Assembly (NCBI RefSeq): GCF_004799285.1
Contig: NZ_SSND01000001.1
Location: forward strand, 1,736,001-1,800,000
Source: Aliigemmobacter aestuarii
GTDB taxonomy: Bacteria > Pseudomonadota > Alphaproteobacteria > Rhodobacterales > Rhodobacteraceae
Reading direction: 5' to 3'
DNA: 64,000 nucleotides
Numbering within the stretch: the stretch's first letter is position 1; every line of letters starts with the position of its first letter. The notes under the pieces are model-generated. The model saw nothing but the letters and a program-made list of their open reading frames with translations, was not told the DNA's origin and ran no database searches. The position numbers and the translations under genes are program-made. Positions 8,537-15,815 of the stretch are shown here, in pieces.

Positions 8537-8679
8537 GTCACACCCGTAAAATCCGTTCACACCCGGCAACATTTCTCGCGCGGCGGGCTGAACAAAAGGT
8601 TTCGCGTCGGCAAAGAAACCTCTCGAATTTTCCGGGTCTTCGACTTAGGAAGGCGCAACCCCTGCCGACGGAGCCGAAG

Positions 8680-9327
8680 ATGGATTTTGCACGCCCCCTG
8701 CCGTCTTACCTGATCCAGCGCTATCATGGGTGGAAGGCGACGACCTATCAGGGCAACAAGGCGTGGTACCGGCGTCTGGCCGAAAGCGGGCAGCATCCGC
8801 GGGCGATGGTGATCTCGTGCTGTGACAGCCGCGTGCATGTCACCTCGATCTTCGGCGCGGACGAGGGCGAATTCTTCATCCATCGCAACATCGCCAACCT
8901 GGTCCCGCCCTACAATCCGGACGGCGAATACCACGGGACTTCGGCGGCGGTGGAATATGCCGTCACCGCGCTTGGCGTGGCGCATATCGTGGTGCTGGGC
9001 CATTCCAACTGCGGCGGGGTCAAGGGGTGCCACGACATGTGCAACGGGCGCGCCCCCGCGCTGGAAGAGAAATCGAGCTTTGTCGGCCGCTGGATGGATA
9101 TCCTGCGCCCTGGCGTGAAGCGCATCAGCGACCTTCCCGAGGCCGAACAGCCCAGGGCGCTGGAAAAACAGGCCGTGGTGATCAGCCTTGAAAACCTGAT
9201 GACCTTTCCCTTCGTGCGATCGGCTGTCGAGGATGACCGGCTGACGCTGCACGGGCTGTGGACCGATACTGGCGAAGGCGGGCTGGAACAGTTCGACCCT
9301 GCGCAGGGCGGGTTCGTCGCGCTTTGA
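8680..9327 (+). CDS. Beta-class carbonic anhydrase
   Basis: A 215-residue enzyme that interconverts CO2 and bicarbonate. The zinc site is complete: C48-D49-S50-R51 and H108-S-N-C111-G-G, with the D/R dyad at D49 and R51. Further family marks are H-R-N-I-A-N-L-V-P-P and G-T-S-A-A-V-E-Y-A-V. The length is typical of the plant/E. coli Can type. The ATG follows a GGAG ribosome site by about 6 nt. It is monocistronic, with two stem-loops downstream. Confidence 0.94.
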   Translation: MDFARPLPSYLIQRYHGWKATTYQGNKAWYRRLAESGQHPRAMVISCCDSRVHVTSIFGADEGEFFIHRNIANLVPPYNPDGEYHGTSAAVEYAVTALGVAHIVVLGHSNCGGVKGCHDMCNGRAPALEEKSSFVGRWMDILRPGVKRISDLPEAEQPRALEKQAVVISLENLMTFPFVRSAVEDDRLTLHGLWTDTGEGGLEQFDPAQGGFVAL

Positions 9328-9331
9328 CCTG

Positions 9332-9349
9332 CGGGCGGGAAGCCGCCCG
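9332..9349 (+). terminator. Stem-loop just after the carbonic anhydrase stop
   Basis: CGGGCGG at 9332-9338 pairs perfectly with CCGCCCG at 9343-9349 around a 4-nt loop, 5 nt after the stop codon, followed by a weak TTCCGT. It is a plausible 3' end or RNA-stabilising hairpin for the carbonic anhydrase transcript. Confidence 0.5.
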
Positions 9350-9373
9350 TTCCGTCCATCCCCCCCGGAACGG

Positions 9374-9510
9374 AAAAAGGCCTGCCCCGGGACTGTCGTG
9401 GGGCTGGCCTTTCTCGCGCACCTGATGTAGCTGGATGAGCTGCGGTGTCGTACGCAGTATCAGGCGCGACGAAACAAGGGAACGAGCCCCCGTGCGATCA
9501 GAGGACCAAG
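9374..9510 (-). ncRNA. Candidate minus-strand small RNA
   Basis: Upstream of the minus-strand terminator at 9376-9412, the sequence folds further. CCTGAT (9465-9460 on the minus strand) can pair with ATCAGG near 9427-9421, and inside it CTGCG/CGCAG brackets a short loop. A structured stretch ending in a T-tract terminator, in a gap with no minus-strand gene behind it, is the usual appearance of an intergenic sRNA. The 5' end and promoter are not visible, so the upstream boundary given is arbitrary. It does not match tmRNA, SRP RNA, 6S RNA or RNase P features that I know. Confidence 0.35.
9376..9412 (-). terminator. Strong rho-independent terminator, best read on the minus strand
   Basis: AAAGGCC-t-GCCCC at 9376-9388 pairs with GGGGC-t-GGCCTTT at 9400-9412, with one internal mismatch. 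Read on the minus strand the stem is followed by a run of five T (9378-9374), a classic intrinsic terminator. Read on the plus strand it ends in TTTCTC, so it may also stop the carbonic anhydrase transcript. No annotated minus-strand gene lies upstream within 380 nt, so on that strand it would end an unannotated RNA. Confidence 0.7.
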
Positions 9511-9546
9511 CTAAAGATGCGCCGAGGCCGGACCGGGATTGATCAT

Positions 9547-9564
9547 CTTGACGAATGCGTCAAG
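9547..9564. promoter_or_regulatory. Perfect 7+7 inverted repeat
   Basis: CTTGACG (9547-9553), a 4-nt AATG centre, then CGTCAAG (9558-9564) form a perfect palindrome in the 470-nt gap between the carbonic anhydrase and asd genes. It contains TTGACG on both strands, so it could overlap a -35 element or be a repressor half-site pair. No matching -10 is clear. Confidence 0.35.
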
Positions 9565-9742
9565 AAACCGGCCGGCCATGGTTTCGTATCCATCGCTTGA
9601 TGGGTCATGTGTAACCCCTGCGCTCCTTGCTGTCGCGCCTGCCGAAGGGTGGCTGACGGGTGCGGTCGAGGGGGACCCCTCCCTTTGGGATAGGGTGCGG
9701 TGCCTGACGGGATTCCGGGCTTTGGAAAGTTGCACGAAAAAA

Positions 9743-9766
9743 CCCCGCCCGGTCGCACGGGCGGGG
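9743..9766 (-). terminator. Rho-independent terminator of asd
   Basis: CCCCGCCCG (9743-9751) and CGGGCGGGG (9758-9766) form a perfect 9-bp stem with a 6-nt loop. On the minus strand it is followed by six T (9742-9737), 32 nt downstream of the asd stop. On the plus strand it is followed by TTTT, so it is bidirectional. Confidence 0.85.
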
Positions 9767-9798
9767 TTTTCCGTAGTCTTGCGGATGATCCGGGCGCG

Positions 9799-10821
9799 TC
9801 AGCCCTTCTTCAGGCAGCGGCTTCCCAGGACCTCGGCGATCTGCACGGCGTTCAGCGCGGCGCCCTTGCGGAGGTTGTCGGAAACGCACCACAGAGAGAT
9901 GCCGTTGTCGACCGTCGAATCCTGACGGATGCGGCTGATGTAGGTGGCATAGTCACCCACGCATTCGACCGGGGTGATGTAGCCGCCGGCCTCGCGCTTG
10001 TCGACGACCAGAACGCCCGGCGCCTCGCGCAGGATGTCCTGCGCCTCCTGCCAGTCGAGCGGTTCCTCGAATTCGATGTTGATCGCTTCGGAATGGCCGA
10101 CGAACACGGGCACGCGCACGCAGGTGGCGGTGACCTTGATCGCAGGGTCGAGGATCTTTTTCGTCTCGGCCACCATCTTCCATTCTTCCTTGGTCGATCC
10201 ATCGTCAAGGAAGACGTCGATATGCGGGATCACGTTGAAGGCGATCTGCTTTGGGTAAACCTTGGGTTCAACCTCTTGGCCGGGAACGAACAGGCCCTTG
10301 GTCTGGTTCCAAAGTTCGTCCATCGCCTCTTTGCCGGTGCCGGACACGGATTGATAGGTGGCCACGACCACGCGCTTGATCCGGGCGCGGTCATGCAGCG
10401 GCTTCAACGCCACCACCATCTGCGCGGTCGAGCAGTTCGGGTTCGCGATGATGTTCTTGTTCTTGTAGTTCACGACCGCGTCGGCGTTCACTTCCGGAAC
10501 GATCAGCGGGATGTCCGGGTCGTAGCGGTAAAGCGACGAGTTGTCGATCACGACACAGCCCTGCGATGCCGCCTTGGGCGCATAGACCTTGGTTGCGTCC
10601 GAACCGATGGCAAAGAACGCGATGTCCCAGCCAGTGAAATCGAAGGTTTCAAGGTCTTTGGTCTTCAGGGTCTTGTCACCGAAGCTGACCTCGGTGCCCA
10701 GCGATTTGCGCGACGCCAGCGCCACGATCTCATCCACCGGAAACTCGCGTTCGGCGAGAATGTTGAGCATTTCCTTGCCCACGTTGCCCGTGGCACCAAC
10801 CACGGCGACCCTGTAGCCCAT
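9799..10821 (-). CDS. asd: Aspartate-semialdehyde dehydrogenase
   Basis: A 340-residue enzyme converting L-aspartyl-4-phosphate to aspartate semialdehyde with NADPH. This is the branch point to lysine/diaminopimelate, threonine, methionine and isoleucine. The N terminus has the nucleotide-binding V-V-G-A-T-G-N-V-G-K-E-M. The active-site cysteine is in N-P-N-C-S-T-A-Q-M, and the substrate-binding H-x-E-A-I-type segment G-H-S-E-A-I follows. The start is the ATG preceded by GGAGGG at 4-nt spacing; an earlier in-frame ATG four codons upstream would lie before that ribosome site. A strong terminator closes the transcript. Confidence 0.96.
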   Translation of the reverse strand: MGYRVAVVGATGNVGKEMLNILAEREFPVDEIVALASRKSLGTEVSFGDKTLKTKDLETFDFTGWDIAFFAIGSDATKVYAPKAASQGCVVIDNSSLYRYDPDIPLIVPEVNADAVVNYKNKNIIANPNCSTAQMVVALKPLHDRARIKRVVVATYQSVSGTGKEAMDELWNQTKGLFVPGQEVEPKVYPKQIAFNVIPHIDVFLDDGSTKEEWKMVAETKKILDPAIKVTATCVRVPVFVGHSEAINIEFEEPLDWQEAQDILREAPGVLVVDKREAGGYITPVECVGDYATYISRIRQDSTVDNGISLWCVSDNLRKGAALNAVQIAEVLGSRCLKKG

Positions 10822-10854
10822 CGGACCCTCCATTGTGTCGAAAGACGCCGCCGT

Positions 10855-12021
10855 TTAACGCAAGGCGGTTGGCGGGGGAAGAGGCATGCGCCGCGATGCG
10901 GCAAGCGCACGCGCTTCATTCAGCTTTGCGGCGAATGCGCCACGGTCGAAATCGGGCTTTCCGGCGGAATCGTGCCGGAATCGCGGGTAGTAGGCACGAT
11001 CGAGCCAGGTCATGAAGGCCGCCCGCAGGCCAGGATCGAAGCCAAGCGAGTCGGGTGCGGCGAAAAGGCGGTTCAGCTTCACCTGGCTTTCGGCCGGATG
11101 AACCAGCCCCGGAAGGGCAAAGAAGGCACGGCCCAGGGTGATCACGGGCTTGTCGTGAAAGAAGCTTTGCAGTCCCATCGAGGAATTCAGCGTGACCACC
11201 CCCCGCGCCGCGGCGATCTGGGCGAAACTGTCGGACGCGTTGTCAAGCTGAACACGCCCGGTGGCCAGCAGGGGGGCGATCATCGCGGCAAGCGACGCCT
11301 TGGCACTGGGATGTTCCTTAAGGCGCAGGTGCCAGCCCTCCGGAAGCTGCCCTGCCGCCTCATGCAGTGCAGCCAGAAATCCGGCCATACCGCCGCACCA
11401 TCCGGAAAAAAGCGTGACCTGACTGTCATCGGGCACCTGCAATGGACAGAACAGGAACGGAGTCTCGGGCAATTCGCCTTTTCCCTGTCCGACGTCCGAA
11501 CGGCGCGAGGTGCGGGCGGTCAGGTTCTCGCCTAGCGTGCGCCATCCTTCGCCGCGGCGGTCCGGATCGGCGGCGGCCCAGGCACGGAAAAACGCAGGGT
11601 CCTGCGGCACGCTGCCTTCTGCGTTCACCCCGGCGGGATCGAGCGTGATGCGTCCGGGCAAGGGCGCGAGTTCGGCATGCAACGTTGCCGCCCCCGCATC
11701 CCGCGCCCCGGCAAGAAAGGCCATCCGGCTGCCGGTTAGCCCGTTCCAGGCCACGGCGATCCGGTCGGGATGCCGCGTGAAATGCGCCCGCGCCCAGTTG
11801 TATTGCCCGCGGATCAACTGACGTTTCAGCCAGCGGACAGGCGCGCCCTTCGGCTGCCGTTTGGCCCGCGCCAACGCGGCATCGACACGCGCGGAGGTTT
11901 CAGGCCAGTCGCGGAACGAAAGACGCGGCAGCGCCAGCCGCTTTCCGCCACCGGCCACCTCGGCCAGCGCGGCGAACAGTGCCTCTTTCCGGGCGTTCCA
12001 TTCGGCGGGGTAAACGATCAT
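10855..12021 (-). CDS. Capsule polysaccharide biosynthesis-like protein (KpsC/KpsS type)
   Basis: A 388-residue protein. Its C-terminal part contains F-C-P-L-Q-V-P-D-D-S-Q, L-K-E-H-P-S-A and V-T-L-N-S-S-M-G-L-Q-S-F-F-H-D-K-P-V-I-T-L-G. These match the 'capsule polysaccharide biosynthesis' family, whose KpsC/KpsS members are retaining beta-Kdo glycosyltransferases that build the Kdo linker on a phospholipid. A single domain is present, closer to KpsS than to the duplicated KpsC. No other capsule gene is in view. The gene sits between asd and an MFS transporter on the same strand. The start is the ATG at 12021; a TTG ten codons earlier is possible. Confidence 0.7.
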   Translation of the reverse strand: MIVYPAEWNARKEALFAALAEVAGGGKRLALPRLSFRDWPETSARVDAALARAKRQPKGAPVRWLKRQLIRGQYNWARAHFTRHPDRIAVAWNGLTGSRMAFLAGARDAGAATLHAELAPLPGRITLDPAGVNAEGSVPQDPAFFRAWAAADPDRRGEGWRTLGENLTARTSRRSDVGQGKGELPETPFLFCPLQVPDDSQVTLFSGWCGGMAGFLAALHEAAGQLPEGWHLRLKEHPSAKASLAAMIAPLLATGRVQLDNASDSFAQIAAARGVVTLNSSMGLQSFFHDKPVITLGRAFFALPGLVHPAESQVKLNRLFAAPDSLGFDPGLRAAFMTWLDRAYYPRFRHDSAGKPDFDRGAFAAKLNEARALAASRRMPLPPPTALR

Positions 12022-12060
12022 GCCCGGCAGATTACGCGGCGGCCCGTTCAAGCGGAAGGA

Positions 12061-13233
12061 TCAATCCGTCCGGTCCCGAGAAAGCAGGTAGATCAGGCAT
12101 CCCACCAGCATCGAAAGACCGAAGAACAGGAAAAGCGCTTGATAGGGCGCCTCGGGCGGAACAGGCTCTGTTGCCGCATGAATCCGCCCCGTGATGACCT
12201 GCGCCACGCCGATGGAGCCGATTCCGAACAAGTTCAGAAGCGTGACCCCCCGCCCCACCAGATGCGGCGGAAAGAAAGCCCGGCCATGCGCCATGATCAT
12301 CGGGAAGGACGCGCCGAACAGCCCCACCGCCGCCAGCATCGCGGCCGAAACCCACGGCCCCGGCGTCGGGAAGGCCCACATCGCAAGAATCGCCGTCGCG
12401 CACAGAGCGTTGCCCCAGAAGATCAGCCATTTCCGGGTGCCGAGAACCCGGTCAAGCGGTCCGTAGGCGAAGTTCCCGACAACCATCGCCATCCCCATGA
12501 TAAGCGTCACCTGCCCGATCTGGCTGGTCGCCGCCCCATAGACATCGGCGTAATACGGCCCGGCCCACAGCCCCCGCAGACCCGCCGAGGGCATGTAGTT
12601 GACCGTCATCATCGCAAGGATCGGCCAGATCGCGGGCATCTTCAGGATGTCGATCAGGCTGCCCTCGCCCTTGACGGCCACGCGTTCCGGGTCGCGCACC
12701 AGAAGGCCGATCACGCCGGCCACGATCAGTGTCGTCACCGCAAGGCCGACCATCGTGGCGCGCCAGCCGAAGGCCTCGACCGTCCAGGCCAGCGGCAGAG
12801 ATCCGGCGATGTTGCCAAGCGATCCTATGCCGATCGTGGCGCCCGCCAGCGTCCCGAAGACGGCGGGTGAAAACTGCCGGGCAAAGATGTAGTAGCTTGC
12901 CATCAGGATCGGTGAACAGCCGATGCCGATCAGCCCCATGGCAACCTTGATGTGAAACGCGCCGGTGGCCATCGCGAACAGGGCAGCACCCCCTGCGCCA
13001 CCGATGGCGAACAGCGTCACCGCCGTTCGTCGCGGGCCGATCCTGTCGAGTGCCCAGCCGACGGGGATCTGCATCGCGGCGAAGGTCAGGAACCACATTC
13101 CCGAGGCATCGGCCAGTTCCTCGGCCGTCACGCCCAGTTCAGCCTGAAGGACAGGCACCATCACCGCAAGAAACGCGCGGTAGAACTGGGACAGGACATA
13201 GGCCAGGATCAAGGCGGCAATGCCAAGGCGCAT
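12061..13233 (-). CDS. Major facilitator superfamily transporter
   Basis: A 390-residue membrane protein with about 12 predicted transmembrane segments. The loop 2-3 signature is W-A-L-D-R-I-G-P-R-R-T-A (the G-x-x-x-D-R-x-G-R-R pattern), following L-x-F-A-A-M-Q-I-P-V-G. The ATG has AAAGGA about 6 nt upstream. It is similar in layout to the nitrate/nitrite or sugar-phosphate type of small MFS permeases, but the substrate cannot be read from the sequence. It lies 39 nt upstream of the KpsS-like gene on the same strand, so the two may share a transcript. Confidence 0.85.
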   Translation of the reverse strand: MRLGIAALILAYVLSQFYRAFLAVMVPVLQAELGVTAEELADASGMWFLTFAAMQIPVGWALDRIGPRRTAVTLFAIGGAGGAALFAMATGAFHIKVAMGLIGIGCSPILMASYYIFARQFSPAVFGTLAGATIGIGSLGNIAGSLPLAWTVEAFGWRATMVGLAVTTLIVAGVIGLLVRDPERVAVKGEGSLIDILKMPAIWPILAMMTVNYMPSAGLRGLWAGPYYADVYGAATSQIGQVTLIMGMAMVVGNFAYGPLDRVLGTRKWLIFWGNALCATAILAMWAFPTPGPWVSAAMLAAVGLFGASFPMIMAHGRAFFPPHLVGRGVTLLNLFGIGSIGVAQVITGRIHAATEPVPPEAPYQALFLFFGLSMLVGCLIYLLSRDRTD

Positions 13234-13324
13234 GGGTCATCCTTTCGCGAAAGGTGCCGCATCCAGACATTGCACGCCGGGGGATTTCAAGGCCTGATGG
13301 GAAAAACCCGTGTGGAGGTGCAAG

Positions 13325-14374
13325 ATGCGGAACCCGATTCCCTTGGTGCTGGCCACTTGCCTTGGCCTTTCCGGGCCGGCTGTTGCGAATGACGGCTTCG
13401 GGGGCCTGTCCTCCACCGGGCTGACCTTCGGGCAGACGGACGCCATCGCGATGGTCGAGGAGGATCTATTCATCGGGCTTGATGCCGTGCGCGTCGATTA
13501 CCTGTTCCGCAACATCACCGGCAGCGACATCACCGGCGAGATCATCTTTCCGCTGCCTCCGATCCATGTCGGCGGCCTGATGCTGTCGGATTGGAACCTG
13601 CCCGATGATCTGCTCGGCGAGAATCTTGTGGGATTCACGGCGACGGTGGACGGCGCGCCGGTCAGGGTTTCGGTCGACCGGCAGGCCGTGATCGAGCCGC
13701 CTTGGGAAGAACGCGGACCGGCCTCTGCCGCCTATGATGCGCCCGGCCGCGACGTGACGGCCGATCTGCAACGCCTGGGCGTGCCGCTGACGGTGGAGCC
13801 GACGGTGGCCGTTGCCGCGCTGAAGGCGATGCCTTCGGCCACACGCGCCCGGATCGCTGCCGAGGGTCTGGCCGAATTCTACCCCTCGGCCGAAAACCCG
13901 GATGAGATCTATCCTGCCTGGTCCATCGTGCTGCGCTATCACTGGACGCAGACCTTTCCAGCCGGGGCCGACCTGCGGATCAGCCATTCCTACGATCACC
14001 TGCCGCCGGGGGGCATCTTCGTCTGGCAGGACCCGCCAAAGGATGACTATCTGCGCCAGATCGCGGATCGCTACTGCGTCGATGCCTCGACCTCGCGCGG
14101 GATAGCCCGGCGTCTGGCGGGCGGGTCGAGCGGCGATGGCTATTTCACCGGCATGGCTTGGAACATCGACTATGTACTGCGCACCGCGAACAGCTGGGCC
14201 GGGCCGATCGGGCGGTTCCGCCTGACGCTGGACAAGGGTTCGGAACGCAACATCATCTCGCTCTGCGCCACGGGGATCGAAAAGACGGGGCCGACAACCT
14301 TTGTCATCGACAAGCGCGATTTCGTGCCCGACCGCGATCTTCAGATCCTGATCGTCTCGCCTTTGGAAAACTGA
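13325..14374 (+). CDS. DUF4424 periplasmic protein
   Basis: A 349-residue exported protein. A signal peptide (residues 1-21, ending P-A-V-A-N-D) precedes the DUF4424 start N-D-G-F-G-G-L-S-S-T-G-L-T-F-G and M-V-E-E-D-L-F-I. The pattern V-D-Y-x-F-R-N-x-T-G-x-D-x-x-G-E-I-I-F-P-L-P-P that follows suggests a beta-sandwich with surface-exposed polar strands. Family members are found singly in many Proteobacteria and have no known function. The chosen ATG has GGAGG about 6 nt upstream. The genes on both sides are MFS transporters on the other strand. Confidence 0.82.
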   Translation: MRNPIPLVLATCLGLSGPAVANDGFGGLSSTGLTFGQTDAIAMVEEDLFIGLDAVRVDYLFRNITGSDITGEIIFPLPPIHVGGLMLSDWNLPDDLLGENLVGFTATVDGAPVRVSVDRQAVIEPPWEERGPASAAYDAPGRDVTADLQRLGVPLTVEPTVAVAALKAMPSATRARIAAEGLAEFYPSAENPDEIYPAWSIVLRYHWTQTFPAGADLRISHSYDHLPPGGIFVWQDPPKDDYLRQIADRYCVDASTSRGIARRLAGGSSGDGYFTGMAWNIDYVLRTANSWAGPIGRFRLTLDKGSERNIISLCATGIEKTGPTTFVIDKRDFVPDRDLQILIVSPLEN

Positions 14375-14379
14375 CCGGG

Positions 14380-15630
14380 TCAGGCGGTCGCCGGTGTGCC
14401 CCAGGGCCGTTCGCGCACCGGCAGGTGAACGATGGCCGAAAACGCGCCGACCCCCACGCCGATCCACCAGACCAGCGTGTAATCCCCGGTGATGTCATAC
14501 ATCTTGCCGCCCAGCCAGACGCCGAGGAAGCCGCCGATCTGGTGGCTGAGGAAGACAAAGCCGTAAAGCGTTCCCATGTAGCGCAGCCCGTAGATATGCG
14601 CGACAAGGCCCGAGGTCAGCGGCACGGTGGCAAGCCACAGCGCCCCCATGACGGCGGAAAAGATCAGAACGGACGCAGGCGTGATCGGCATCAGGATGAA
14701 GACCGCCGCCGCGATGGTGCGCCCGGTGTAGATCAGCGCCAGCAGGTATTTCTTGGTGTATCTTTTGCCCAGCCAGCCCGCCGTGATCGTGCCCGCGATG
14801 TTGAACAGCCCCACAAGCGAGATCGAGATCGCGCCAAGTGCCGAAGTTGTGGTGATGCCAAGCCCGGCAAGGATGCTGCCCGCCTCGATCGGGCCGCACA
14901 ACTCGGTCACGAAGGCGGGGAAATGGGCGGTGATGAAGGCAAGCTGATAGCCGCAGGAAAAGAAGCCCAGGAAGATCAGCGTATAGGACGGATCCTTGAA
15001 GGCGCGGATCAGGACGGTGCCCAGGCTTTCCTCAAGCTCGGCCTTGCTGGCCATGCCGGGGGACCGCAGGAAGGGCAGGGCCGCCAGCGAGGCGATGACG
15101 ATGCCCGCAAAGATCCAGAACACGCCCTGCCAGCTGTTCGATTGCAGCAGCCATTCGGCCAGCGGTGCACCGAACACTTGGCCCGCAGACCCGGCCGCCG
15201 TGGCGATGCCAAGCGCCATCGAACGGTTTTCGGCGCTTGCCGCACGCCCCACCACCGCCAGAACCACGCCAAAGCCGGTGCCCGCGATGCCAAAGCCCAC
15301 CAGCACCGCCCAGACCTGATGCCCAAGGGGTGTGGCCGACATGGCCGTCAGGATCAGACCCGCGGCATAGGTGAAGGCGCCCGCCACGATGGCCCGCCGG
15401 TCGCCGAACTTTTCCGCCAGAGCCCCGAACAGGGGTTGGCCGATGCCCCAGGCAAGGTTCTGGATCGCGATCGCCAGCGAGAATTCCGCGCGGGGCCAGC
15501 CGAATTCCTCGGCCACCGGGATCTGGAACACTCCGAACGAGGCGCGGACGGCAAAGGACAGCATCAGGATGACGCAGCCCGCGACGAGGACGGGGGTGAT
15601 CAGGGCGGATCTGGAGTCTGCAGGGGACAT
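14380..15630 (-). CDS. MFS transporter, oxalate/formate-antiporter-like
   Basis: A 416-residue, 12-segment membrane protein. Landmarks are S-F-A-V-R-A-S-F-G-V-F-Q-I-P-V-A-E-E-F-G-W-P-R at the first segment, G-A-L-A-E-K-F-G-D-R-R (loop 2-3), and H-Q-I-G-G-F-L-G-V-W-L-G-G in segment 11. This combination is typical of the OxlT-like/monocarboxylate branch of MFS. A monocarboxylate or dicarboxylate is the likely substrate class; the exact compound is unknown. The start is the ATG with GAAGGAA about 6 nt upstream; the longer reading upstream has a non-hydrophobic, low-quality N terminus. Confidence 0.84.
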   Translation of the reverse strand: MSPADSRSALITPVLVAGCVILMLSFAVRASFGVFQIPVAEEFGWPRAEFSLAIAIQNLAWGIGQPLFGALAEKFGDRRAIVAGAFTYAAGLILTAMSATPLGHQVWAVLVGFGIAGTGFGVVLAVVGRAASAENRSMALGIATAAGSAGQVFGAPLAEWLLQSNSWQGVFWIFAGIVIASLAALPFLRSPGMASKAELEESLGTVLIRAFKDPSYTLIFLGFFSCGYQLAFITAHFPAFVTELCGPIEAGSILAGLGITTTSALGAISISLVGLFNIAGTITAGWLGKRYTKKYLLALIYTGRTIAAAVFILMPITPASVLIFSAVMGALWLATVPLTSGLVAHIYGLRYMGTLYGFVFLSHQIGGFLGVWLGGKMYDITGDYTLVWWIGVGVGAFSAIVHLPVRERPWGTPATA

Positions 15631-15815
15631 GCGCGCGTTCCTTCGGGTCGGCGCAAGGTGATCCTGTGGCGCGGAATGGTCAAGGTGGTGCCGCGATCGC
15701 TGGCAACCCCGGCTTGGTGCGAGTTCAGTCGTCTTGCATAGAGCCCCGGTAGCAGCGCCCTTCCCCACGCTGCGCCGCGGCGCTATGGTGGCGCTAACGG
15801 GATCAGGGGGCGGAC

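Noticed and set aside
9420-9500. SRP RNA (4.5S), tmRNA piece or 6S RNA
   Set aside because: The SRP core GGAAGGAAGCAGCC and the tmRNA tag codons for A-N-D-N are absent, and there is no 6S-like central bubble. Only a generic small-RNA call is justified.
9511-9735. Small minus-strand reading frame of about 74 codons between the carbonic anhydrase and asd genes
   Set aside because: No ribosome site, no recognisable family, amino-acid composition like random GC-rich sequence, and it spans the perfect palindrome.
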